This document shows positions 28,809-37,746 of a stretch of DNA of 53,747 nt, piece by piece. Numbering within the stretch: the stretch's first letter is position 1; each line of letters begins with the position of its first letter. A model generated the notes under the pieces. That model worked only from the letters and a program-made list of their open reading frames with translations, was not told the origin of the DNA and searched no databases. Source of the DNA: Candidatus Epulonipiscium sp. (GTDB taxonomy: Bacteria; Bacillota; Clostridia; Lachnospirales; Defluviitaleaceae); assembly GCA_012521395.1 (NCBI GenBank), contig JAAYML010000111.1, forward strand, positions 1 to 53,747. Reading direction: 5' to 3'. The position numbers were made by a program, and so were the translations under genes.

Positions 28809-30130
28809 AAAGTTCTCCTCCTAAGGTATAACATTAAGCCAAATATGAATACAAAAAGAGGAATAAGAACCACACAAACCAAGAAGATTAACTGGCTTTG
28901 AATACCTACTAAAACGATTGGTTCAGGGGAATAGGTTTTTGGTTTAATATTAACGATGGATTCATCATCTTTAAACCAGGTTAAAGCGCCTAAAACGATA
29001 TCACTGTTTCCGCCTAAGCTAATGGCCTGATCATGCAGGAAAAAGGCATTTCCAATAACCAAAAGCTGTGCCGTTTCATCGTTATCCAGATATTTTTCTG
29101 CGGTTATGGCAATTGCTTCTTCCTGAGAAGTTTCAAGAACAACACGGTTAATGATATCTTCTTTTTTTTCAATAGACAGTTTTCTGGCATTGGGTATGAT
29201 GGTTGCAATATTATCTTCTTCCAGTCTTTGAACAATTTCATGGCTTGTATATACAGGGACCAGGGCTCTTTCATCCTGGGCGTAATGTCTTAAAGAGTCG
29301 CTCAGGGGTATATTTTCTACTTTTATTCCGTAGTTTTGGGCAAAGTTTTTAAGATTGTCCAGATTTTCATTTTCCTGATAATCATTAAAGGCTAAAATTA
29401 CTTTGCCGCCTTTATCCAGAAAATCTTTTAATATTTCAATTTCATTTGGCGTATAGTCATACAGAGGGCCTAATATACAAATGATATCACTGTCTCCGGG
29501 AAGATCTGCTGAAGTGGTGAGGGTAAAAGAATGCACTTTTACTCCTTTTTGTTCCAGAAGATATTTAAAAAGTGTTAAGTTTTCATCCAGACTAAATTCC
29601 CCATGGCCTTCAAGAACATATAATTGAGTTTGTTTATCTGCCGTAACATCTAAAATGGCTTGAATAAGGGCTCCTTCACCGTCAAAAAAGTATTCTCCGG
29701 TTGAATAATCGGTTCTTATAATGTCAAAGCCGTGCACTTGCTTGCTCATTTTTTCAGAAGAAACAACTGCTGAGTATTCAGTAGTAATTTGATATTGGTT
29801 GACTAAGCTGGGATTTTTTAAAGGATCGATGATTTCTAAGGAGATATGATTTGTAACCGTCGCCATATTTTCATATAATTGCTGAATATCTGAAGTTACA
29901 GGATCTGCTGGATTAGCAAAAAATAAGATACTGACATCTTGATCCAGCTTTTTTAAAGCATTGATACCCTCTTCTGAAAGGGTATATATTTTATTGCTGG
30001 TTAAGTCCCATTGTATATGAAAGGAACGGATAATTAAATTAATAATGATAACAATTCCTATGACTGCTGCAGTAAAAATGAATGAATTACTGCTGTATTT
30101 TATATTTCTGCTTAATTTTTTTCTATTCAT
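28805..30130 (-). CDS. GldG-like ABC exporter auxiliary protein
   Basis: NKIYTLSEEGINALKKLDQDVSILFFANP, LYVLEGHGE, C-terminal TM; SD ggggga before ATG 30130. Confidence 0.88.
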   Translation of the reverse strand: MNRKKLSRNIKYSSNSFIFTAAVIGIVIIINLIIRSFHIQWDLTSNKIYTLSEEGINALKKLDQDVSILFFANPADPVTSDIQQLYENMATVTNHISLEIIDPLKNPSLVNQYQITTEYSAVVSSEKMSKQVHGFDIIRTDYSTGEYFFDGEGALIQAILDVTADKQTQLYVLEGHGEFSLDENLTLFKYLLEQKGVKVHSFTLTTSADLPGDSDIICILGPLYDYTPNEIEILKDFLDKGGKVILAFNDYQENENLDNLKNFAQNYGIKVENIPLSDSLRHYAQDERALVPVYTSHEIVQRLEEDNIATIIPNARKLSIEKKEDIINRVVLETSQEEAIAITAEKYLDNDETAQLLVIGNAFFLHDQAISLGGNSDIVLGALTWFKDDESIVNIKPKTYSPEPIVLVGIQSQLIFLVCVVLIPLFVFIFGLMLYLRRRTL

Positions 30131-30144
30131 AATATTTCCCCCTA

Positions 30145-30852
30145 TTATTGTAGCCATCGACTTTTAATAACCCTAACGGTTAAAAATAAGAATATACCTG
30201 TAAAACTGATGTAATAAACGACAGATGACAGAGAAATAAATCCATTTTGAAAACCGGCATAGGGTTCAAAAAGACTAATGATTTGGATGATTTTGTGGGG
30301 TATCCCTGTAAAAATGTCTTGCAGGATATCAATAACCCAAAAGAATATTAAAAGTCCAAAGCTAATAATAGCTGCGATAATTTGATTTTCTGATAATGAA
30401 GAAGCAAAAAGCCCAACAGATAAAAAGCTAAAGCCTAAAAGAATATTACCTATGTAAGCGGTAAAAATGCGTCCCAGATCCGGGTTTCCTATGATAAATA
30501 CAATAATCACATGTGTTAAGGTAAGTATTAATGAAGCAAGATAAACAACACAGACACTAAAAAATTTTCCTAAAACGACTTCTGTAACCGATACTGGTGA
30601 AGAAAAAACCAATTTTTCTGTTCCGTATTTTCTTTCCTCTGTAAAGAGTTTCATGGTCAGTATAGGAGCAATAAAAAGGAAAATCATTGGCCAGCTTGAC
30701 ATGACATATTGGATGCTGGGATATCTTGTATTGATGATATAATCACTAAAGAAAAAACCTGTCAGTAAAATAAAAAATCCCATTAAGATATAAGCTTGTG
30801 GTGAATAAAAATAGCCCCTTAATTCTCTTTTAAAGATTACCCAAGTTTTCAT
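30145..30852 (-). CDS. ABC transporter permease (GldF-like)
   Basis: VIFKRELRGYFYSPQAYILMGFFILLTGFFF; TFTEERKYGTEKLVFSSPVSVTEVVLGKF-type region. Confidence 0.9.
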   Translation of the reverse strand: MKTWVIFKRELRGYFYSPQAYILMGFFILLTGFFFSDYIINTRYPSIQYVMSSWPMIFLFIAPILTMKLFTEERKYGTEKLVFSSPVSVTEVVLGKFFSVCVVYLASLILTLTHVIIVFIIGNPDLGRIFTAYIGNILLGFSFLSVGLFASSLSENQIIAAIISFGLLIFFWVIDILQDIFTGIPHKIIQIISLFEPYAGFQNGFISLSSVVYYISFTGIFLFLTVRVIKSRWLQ

Positions 30853-30857
30853 AAGCC

Positions 30858-31811
30858 TTACTCCTCTCCTTCCCTGAGGTCTTCCTCTAAAGTAATGTGC
30901 AAGAATGCATCTTCCAGGCTCATTTTTTCAACTTCTAATTTAAGTATTGGCATTTTTCCATCTGCCAGGGCATAAAATAAAGAGCGGCGGATATCTTTAT
31001 CTTTTTCTCCTTTAACCACATATCCAAAGATTTTTTCATCAATTTGTTTGACAGCTTCTACTGATAAAATATTATTTAAAGAAGAAATCGTATAAAGGAC
31101 ATCTTCTTTCGGTCCTTCAATTTCCAAATACAAATTGAAGGAGCTTTGAAGAGAATAGGATAAATTGTCAGGTGTATCAATAGCAGCAATTTTTCCTTTA
31201 TTAATAATGACAATCCTGTCACAGAGGGCATTTACCTCAGGAAGAATATGCGAGCTTAAAATGATGGAATGTTTTTTTGAAAGACTTTTAATAACATCCC
31301 GGATTTCTTTTATTTGTTTCGGGTCAAGACCTACAGTTGGTTCATCTAAAATAAGGACCTTAGGATTTCCGATTAAGGCGGTTGCAATGCCAGTTCTTTG
31401 CCTGTACCCTTTGGAAAGGTTTTTTATCAGCCTTGTCTTTACATTATCTATGCCGCATAAACTGATAACCCTTTGACATTCTTCCTGAATATTGCCATTA
31501 TAATCTTTTAGCTGACAACAAAAAGAAAGGAGTTCCATTACGGTCATATCAGGATATAAAGGAGGGATTTCAGGAAGGTACCCTATATGTCGTTTTGCTT
31601 TTTTTGGATTTTCCAATAAGTTAATTCCATTAATTTTAATTTCCCCTTCATCAGGTATCATAAGACCGCAAATCATATTCATGGTCGTTGTTTTTCCAGC
31701 ACCGTTGGGGCCAAGAAAACCTAAAATTTCGCCTTCTTTAAGAGAAAAACTAATATTGTCAACTGCTTTTAGGGAGCCATAGGATTTTGAGAGATTAGAG
31801 ACCTCAATCAT
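30858..31811 (-). CDS. ABC transporter ATP-binding protein (GldA-like)
   Basis: GFLGPNGAGKTTTMNMICG Walker A, LSKGYRQRTGIATAL signature, LILDEPTVGLDPKQ. Confidence 0.95.
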   Translation of the reverse strand: MIEVSNLSKSYGSLKAVDNISFSLKEGEILGFLGPNGAGKTTTMNMICGLMIPDEGEIKINGINLLENPKKAKRHIGYLPEIPPLYPDMTVMELLSFCCQLKDYNGNIQEECQRVISLCGIDNVKTRLIKNLSKGYRQRTGIATALIGNPKVLILDEPTVGLDPKQIKEIRDVIKSLSKKHSIILSSHILPEVNALCDRIVIINKGKIAAIDTPDNLSYSLQSSFNLYLEIEGPKEDVLYTISSLNNILSVEAVKQIDEKIFGYVVKGEKDKDIRRSLFYALADGKMPILKLEVEKMSLEDAFLHITLEEDLREGEE

Positions 31812-32012
31812 GGAAGAACACCTCTTTAACTAATAATTATTTATAGTATAATTTGAGATTATGAACAAATTATGAACAAATTACAAAAAGTAAAAATAGA
31901 TGCCCATCTCTTCATATTTCTCCATAGTTTTTCATAAATATATAGGGAGTCAATTTTTATTGGATTATTTTTATCTAAAGAATTGCTTTTTATATAGAAT
32001 GGTGGTGATAAG

Positions 32013-33002
32013 TTGAAAAGTTTATGTTCTGAAGTCGTAAGGGGATTTGGTTATCAATTAAAATCTTATAATGCTTTTCGTAATTTATATATTTGTACGA
32101 CCGATTCAGGGATAAAAGTTATTAAGTCTGTAGAGAATAAGATTCCAAGTTTACTGTTTCAACATAGTGTAAAAGAACATTTATATCAAAACGGTTTTAA
32201 GTATCTGGACCGTTTTCATCTTTCTTTGGATAAAACACCTTATTATGCTTATCAGGGAAATATTTATGTGATGACTGACTGGCTGGAAGGCAGGGAATGT
32301 GATTTTAATCATCTGGAAGACATTAAAAAGGCTATTTCTACCTTAGCCGATATGCATAAGCTGTCCAAAGGGCTTGTTCCCGTGGAAGGAAGTTTTGCAA
32401 AGCCTTATGATGAAGATTTATCTTTTGTTATTAAAAAAAGAATAAGAGAATTTCATACCATAAAGAAGAAAATTAAAAGACAAAGTCATATGAGTAATTT
32501 TGATTTATTATTTATAAAAAATTATAAGAAATATGAAGAATACAGCCAAAGAGCTTTAGAATGGCTTGAAAAAATGGATTATCATCAGATAAAGGCTAAA
32601 GTAGAAAAGGAGAAATATTTTTATCATAATGATTATACATATCATAATTTAATTTTAGTTCCCGATGGTTCCTTATTTGTTACCCATTTTGAACAATGTA
32701 GATATGGTCTTCCTGTCTATGATTTGATTTATATTTTAAAGAAAATTATGAAAAAGCATAAATGGGATATTAAAATAGCCAGTGAATTGCTTTCCATTTA
32801 TACAAAAAAGATAGATATCAGTGAAATAAAAAATATATTGATTGGTCTTTTAATTTTTCCTGATGACTTTTGGAAACTCTGCAACAGATATTATAACAGC
32901 AGAAAGGTCAGGGCCTTTCAAAATCCGGTTAATAAATTATCTTTTATTGTTAATCAAAAAGAAAATCAGGACAAATTTATAAAATTTATTGAAACTTTAT
33001 AA
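32013..33002 (+). CDS. CotS-family spore coat/kinase-like protein
   Basis: MTDWLEGRECDFN, YFYHNDYTYHNLILVPDGSLFVTHFEQCRYGLPVYDLIY; TTG start. Confidence 0.82.
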   Translation: MKSLCSEVVRGFGYQLKSYNAFRNLYICTTDSGIKVIKSVENKIPSLLFQHSVKEHLYQNGFKYLDRFHLSLDKTPYYAYQGNIYVMTDWLEGRECDFNHLEDIKKAISTLADMHKLSKGLVPVEGSFAKPYDEDLSFVIKKRIREFHTIKKKIKRQSHMSNFDLLFIKNYKKYEEYSQRALEWLEKMDYHQIKAKVEKEKYFYHNDYTYHNLILVPDGSLFVTHFEQCRYGLPVYDLIYILKKIMKKHKWDIKIASELLSIYTKKIDISEIKNILIGLLIFPDDFWKLCNRYYNSRKVRAFQNPVNKLSFIVNQKENQDKFIKFIETL

Positions 33003-33155
33003 GAAATATATAAAATAAGAATAAATCGTTAATGATTTTAAGTTAAGTTTTTGATGGTCTGTTTATGTAAGCTAAAAAAGCTTTCTTTTTTTTATGTCTT
33101 TATTAGTGTATAATATACGGGTAAGAATTTTAAGAACTAAAGTGAGGGATTATTT

Positions 33156-34556
33156 ATGGATAATCGCAAGACAGATAGAAATAACATAAATAAAGATCGT
33201 TTAGATAAGCCAGGGACTTCTAAGAGCAGTAAGTCTTATGCATCTAGGCGTAGTAGTGCCAAATCCCAGTCTGATTTTATTAAATTTATGGTATTAACAG
33301 GTCTGGGAGGCCTATTCGTATTGCTTTTAATGTTTGGAATCTTTTTCTCCATGATGAGTGGTGATGAGAAAAAAGAAAATAAGAATAATTCTAATGTTAG
33401 CCAGGAAGAAAAGAATTTGGAAGATAATTCTTCCAGTGCACCCAGTGGTGAAGTTGAAAAAATCACAGGTGTTGTGTCAAAAGAAGCCCAGGGAAATGTC
33501 ATAGAAATAGTTAATGTCAACACGGGCGAAGGCATTATTCTTAAGATTGATACGGGAACAGAATTAAAAGATGCTTATGGGGAAGCAATGACTTTAAAAG
33601 AATTTAAAATTGGAGATATTATTCAAACGAAATATGATAAAGGCAACCGTGTGGCTGAATATTTCAGGATTAGTGCTGAAGGATGGGAAAAAACAGGTGT
33701 TAAAGATTTTAAAATTGATAAAGAAGCAAAGACTATTGAAGTAGGAAGTAATCTTTATTCTTATACAGATAAAATCATTACAACCAATAAGAATGGCCTT
33801 ATTACCATAAATGATATCAGTTCTAAAGACAGCCTTACTTTAAAAGGTTACCAGGATAAGGTTTGGTATATAAATGTTGAAAAATCCCATGGATTTCTTA
33901 AGATTAATGCTGCTGACGATGAAGAAGGAACAATTGAAATAGGTAATCATATTTCAATGAACTTAAGTGAAGCAAAAAATATTGAATTAGAAGAAGGACG
34001 CCATAAAATTGTCATTAAAAAAGAAGATTATGAACCTTTGGTAAAAAATATTGATATTGAAGCAGGGCAAACTTATGAAATTGACTTAAAAGAAATGAAG
34101 AAGAAGGTAGGAAAGTTACAGGTCATTGCAAAGGGACTTTCTGATTATAAAATTTATATTGATGATATAGAATATCCTGCCAATGAAATTATTTTACTCG
34201 AATATGGTGAATATAATTTAGTTGTTCGGAAAGAAGGTTATAAAGACTGGAGCAGGAAGTTCAAAATCCAACAGGAAATGAACCGGATTGAGCTGGCGCT
34301 TGAAAAAGAACCTGAGGCTGGTTTAGTAAAACTGGTGGTTGATACAGATCCCCAAGGAGCTGAAGTTTATATTGATGGCGAATATATGGGTATTTCTCCA
34401 GTTGAATGTCAACTGCGTTTTGGACAATATAATCTTAGTATCAAGAAAGAGGGTTATAGTCCGATTCATTTTCCAGTCAATTTAGAAGAAGGAAGAAAAG
34501 AAAGACAATTTTTATTTACTCTTCAGGAAGACAATAGTACAATAGTTGAGGATTAA
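33156..34556 (+). CDS. PEGA-domain membrane-anchored protein
   Basis: N-terminal TM; repeats such as VDTDPQGAEVYIDGEYMGISPVECQLRFGQYNLSIKKEGY. Confidence 0.88.
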   Translation: MDNRKTDRNNINKDRLDKPGTSKSSKSYASRRSSAKSQSDFIKFMVLTGLGGLFVLLLMFGIFFSMMSGDEKKENKNNSNVSQEEKNLEDNSSSAPSGEVEKITGVVSKEAQGNVIEIVNVNTGEGIILKIDTGTELKDAYGEAMTLKEFKIGDIIQTKYDKGNRVAEYFRISAEGWEKTGVKDFKIDKEAKTIEVGSNLYSYTDKIITTNKNGLITINDISSKDSLTLKGYQDKVWYINVEKSHGFLKINAADDEEGTIEIGNHISMNLSEAKNIELEEGRHKIVIKKEDYEPLVKNIDIEAGQTYEIDLKEMKKKVGKLQVIAKGLSDYKIYIDDIEYPANEIILLEYGEYNLVVRKEGYKDWSRKFKIQQEMNRIELALEKEPEAGLVKLVVDTDPQGAEVYIDGEYMGISPVECQLRFGQYNLSIKKEGYSPIHFPVNLEEGRKERQFLFTLQEDNSTIVED

Positions 34557-34605
34557 AAATAAAATAATCAGATATTTTTATATTGCTTTTTAGGAGGTAA
34601 TACAG

Positions 34606-36336
34606 TTGAATTACATGGAGCTTTACAATCAATGGTTAGAAGATACTTATTTTGATGAAGAAACAAAAAATGAATTAAGATCTATTGCAGACAATGAAAA
34701 GGAAATTCAAGAAAGATTTTATAAAGAACTTGAATTTGGAACCGGAGGTCTTAGAGGGATTATTGGTGCAGGTACGAACCGGATGAATAAATATACTGTC
34801 AGGAAAGCAACTCAAGGTCTTGCCAATTACATTTTAGCACACAAAGAATACGACAATAAAAAAGGTGTAGCCATTGCGTATGATTCAAGGCGTTTTTCTA
34901 AAGAATTTGCCCAGGAAGCGGCTCTTGTACTAAATGGCAATGGGATTAAAACTTATTTATTTAAAGAACTTGCTCCAACACCTGAATTATCTTTTGCAGT
35001 AAGACATTTAGACTGCATTGCCGGAATTGTGATAACAGCAAGCCACAATCCCCCGGAATATAACGGATATAAGGTATACTGGTCAGACGGGGCGCAAGTT
35101 CCTCCACCTTATGATGAAGAAATCATAAAAGAAGTTCAGAAAGTAACTGATTTTAGTCAAGTTAAGGTAAAAGATAAGTCTGAAGCTGAAAAAGAAGGCT
35201 TATTTAATATTATTGATGAAGAAATTCATGATGCTTATGTGGAAGCCGTAAAAGCTCAAAGTATTAACGGGGATATTATTAAAAAGCTTGCTGATAACTT
35301 TACGATTGTTTATACGCCTTTGCATGGAACAGGTAATAAGCCTGTCAGAAGAGTTTTAAAAGAACTTGGTTTTAAAAATGTTATTGTGGTTCCGGAGCAA
35401 GAAAAGCCCGATCCTGATTTTTCAACGGTATCTTATCCAAATCCGGAAGATCCAAAAGCCTTTGAGTTGGCAATTAAATTAGCAAAAGAAAACAATGCGG
35501 ATATTATCATTGGTACAGACCCGGATGCTGACAGAGTTGGGGTTTTAGTCAGAGATGAAAATGGAGAATATAATGTATTAACTGGAAATATGACAGGTGT
35601 TTTACTGGCAGAGTATTTATTATCAGCAAAAAAATCAAAAGGAACTCTTCCTGATAATGGTATTATCATTAAGACTATTGTTTCGACCAAAATGGCTGAT
35701 GCGGTTGCAAAAGCATATAATGTGGCTTTAATGGAAGTATTAACAGGCTTTAAGTTTATTGGAGAAAAAATAAAAGAATTTGAAAAAACTGGTGAATATG
35801 AATATCTTTTTGGCTTTGAAGAAAGCTATGGTTCTTTGGTGGGAACTTATGCAAGAGATAAAGACGCTGTTGTTGCTTCCATGCTGGCTTGTGAACTGGC
35901 AGCGGTTTATAAGGATAAAGGCATGACTTTATATGAAGGCTTGCAGGAATTATATAAAAAATATGGCTACTATAAAGAAAGCTTAAAATCCATTACCCTT
36001 GAAGGAATAGAAGGACAAGAAAAGATTCAATCCCTGCTGGCTTCTGTCAGAAATAATCCCCCCAGTGAAATAGCGGGTATGAAAGTGCTGGAAATCAGAG
36101 ATTATAAAGAACAAGTTGCCAAAAACCTTTTGACCAGTGAAACAAGAAAAATAGTATTGCCCAAATCAAATATTTTATACTTTGTTTTAGAAAATGAAGC
36201 TTGGTTTTGTATCAGACCTTCTGGAACAGAACCAAAAGTAAAAATTTACTTTGGTGTTAAAGGAAGCAGTGAAGAAGATGCTAATAAGAAGTTAGACCAA
36301 TTAGTAAATGATATCATGAATAATATCATTCAATGA
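34606..36336 (+). CDS. pgcA: Alpha-phosphoglucomutase/phosphomannomutase family
   Basis: TASHNPPEYNGYKVYWSDGAQ, GTDPDADRVG, GFEESYGSLVGTYARDKDAV, RPSGTEPKVK. Confidence 0.95.
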   Translation: MNYMELYNQWLEDTYFDEETKNELRSIADNEKEIQERFYKELEFGTGGLRGIIGAGTNRMNKYTVRKATQGLANYILAHKEYDNKKGVAIAYDSRRFSKEFAQEAALVLNGNGIKTYLFKELAPTPELSFAVRHLDCIAGIVITASHNPPEYNGYKVYWSDGAQVPPPYDEEIIKEVQKVTDFSQVKVKDKSEAEKEGLFNIIDEEIHDAYVEAVKAQSINGDIIKKLADNFTIVYTPLHGTGNKPVRRVLKELGFKNVIVVPEQEKPDPDFSTVSYPNPEDPKAFELAIKLAKENNADIIIGTDPDADRVGVLVRDENGEYNVLTGNMTGVLLAEYLLSAKKSKGTLPDNGIIIKTIVSTKMADAVAKAYNVALMEVLTGFKFIGEKIKEFEKTGEYEYLFGFEESYGSLVGTYARDKDAVVASMLACELAAVYKDKGMTLYEGLQELYKKYGYYKESLKSITLEGIEGQEKIQSLLASVRNNPPSEIAGMKVLEIRDYKEQVAKNLLTSETRKIVLPKSNILYFVLENEAWFCIRPSGTEPKVKIYFGVKGSSEEDANKKLDQLVNDIMNNIIQ

Positions 36337-36361
36337 GCACATTAATGTGCTCATTTTTTTA
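36333..36361 (+). terminator. Rho-independent terminator
   Basis: aatgagcacattaatgtgctcattttttt. Confidence 0.85.
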
Positions 36362-36363
36362 TT

Positions 36364-36391
36364 CACAGAAGCTTTCTGACAACATAATATG
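36364..36391 (+). promoter_or_regulatory. Sigma-K-like promoter for yabG
   Basis: CACA-N15-CATAATATG vs mACm/CATAnnnTA. Confidence 0.35.
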
Positions 36392-36421
36392 AATTATGGA
36401 ACTGTTGAAGGGAGAATTTAT

Positions 36422-37252
36422 ATGTTAAAAGTGGGGGATATAGTTGCCAGAAAGTCCTATGGAAAGGATTTGCTTTTTAGAATTATTGAAATAAACCGCT
36501 ACGGTATTGTCAAACTTGCAGGCTTAAATTATAGGATTTTGGCTGATGCTCCATGGGAAGATTTAGAAAAAGTTTATCCGGACCTTTCATATGCTTATGA
36601 TGAAATCAGTATACAAAAGGTAGAGAAAAATATCCGGAGCATCTTAAAAAAAAGAGAAGAAAAAGACGCCAATAGAAATATGACAAGGAATGCCATATTA
36701 AAAAAACCGGGAAAGGTTCTGCACCTGGACGGGGATTCGGAATATTTAAAGATATGTCTTGAATATTATAATAAATTAAACATACAAGTAATAGGAAAAA
36801 ATATTGAAGAAAAAGAGCATCCAGGCAGGATTTTATTTTTACTGCGGGAATATAAACCAGATATATTGGTCATAACAGGGCATGATTCAATTGTAAAGGG
36901 GACAAAAGACTATAAAGACTTAAGTAATTATAGAAATTCAAAGTATTTTGTTGAAGCCGTAAAAAAGGCAAGAGAATATGAGCCTGATATGGATCAATTG
37001 GTTATCTTTGCAGGAGCCTGTCAATCAAATTATGAAGCTTTAATTGAGGCAGGAGCAAATTTTGCAAGTTCTCCTGAAAGAGTGATGATTCATGCCTTAG
37101 ACCCTGTTTTTATTTGCGAAAAAATTGCTTATTCGTCTGTGCAAAATCTTCTTTCTATAGAGGATATTTTAGAAAATACCATTACTGGGATAAAGGGTAT
37201 AGGTGGTTTTCAAACCAGGGGCAAATATAGGGAAGGGGCCCCGAGCTATTAA
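36422..37252 (+). CDS. yabG: Sporulation-specific protease YabG
   Basis: KVGDIVARKSYGKDLLFRIIEI, VLHLDGDSEYLKICLEYY, VIFAGACQSNYEALIEAGANFASSPERVMIHALDP. Confidence 0.95.
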   Translation: MLKVGDIVARKSYGKDLLFRIIEINRYGIVKLAGLNYRILADAPWEDLEKVYPDLSYAYDEISIQKVEKNIRSILKKREEKDANRNMTRNAILKKPGKVLHLDGDSEYLKICLEYYNKLNIQVIGKNIEEKEHPGRILFLLREYKPDILVITGHDSIVKGTKDYKDLSNYRNSKYFVEAVKKAREYEPDMDQLVIFAGACQSNYEALIEAGANFASSPERVMIHALDPVFICEKIAYSSVQNLLSIEDILENTITGIKGIGGFQTRGKYREGAPSY

Positions 37253-37295
37253 CGATTTTTGAAAATTCTAAGTATAACATAATTACTATTATCTA

Positions 37296-37324
37296 TTGAC
37301 AGTTAATGGAGATTTTGGTATAAT
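37296..37324 (+). promoter_or_regulatory. veg promoter P1, exact sigma-A consensus
   Basis: TTGACA-N17-TATAAT. Confidence 0.75.
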
Positions 37325-37334
37325 CAAAAATTTA

Positions 37335-37363
37335 TTGACATCTCAGCTTATTTATGATACACT
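37335..37363 (+). promoter_or_regulatory. veg promoter P2
   Basis: TTGACA-N17-TACACT, 39 bp downstream of P1. Confidence 0.6.
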
Positions 37364-37394
37364 AATTTAAGTGACATAGGATGAGGTGATGTAA

Positions 37395-37661
37395 ATGTTT
37401 ATAAGGCAAGACCTTTCCCAAATCAGAAAGGACATTCAGGACTGCATTGGTACCAGAGTAAAGCTTAAGACCAATAAAGGAAGACGGAAGACAGTTATCA
37501 ATGAAGGAATACTTGAAGATGCTTATCCTAGTGTTTTTGTTGTAAAGGTAAAAAACTCTTTTGAAAATTCTTTTAGAAGAGTTTCTTATAGTTACACAGA
37601 TATTTTAACACAAACCGTAGAGCTTTCTTTTTATAATGATTCCGAAAACAAAGTCAATTAA
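37395..37661 (+). CDS. veg: Veg protein
   Basis: IRKDIQDCIGTRVKLKTNKGRRKTVINEGILEDAYPSVFVVKV; follows yabG. Confidence 0.95.
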   Translation: MFIRQDLSQIRKDIQDCIGTRVKLKTNKGRRKTVINEGILEDAYPSVFVVKVKNSFENSFRRVSYSYTDILTQTVELSFYNDSENKVN

Positions 37662-37746
37662 TTTGATTTTGTTTTTTTATTTTGTCATAAATTCCTTAGG
37701 ATTAGTCATACATTTATATAGACAAAGGTCCTAAGGAGGGAAATAT

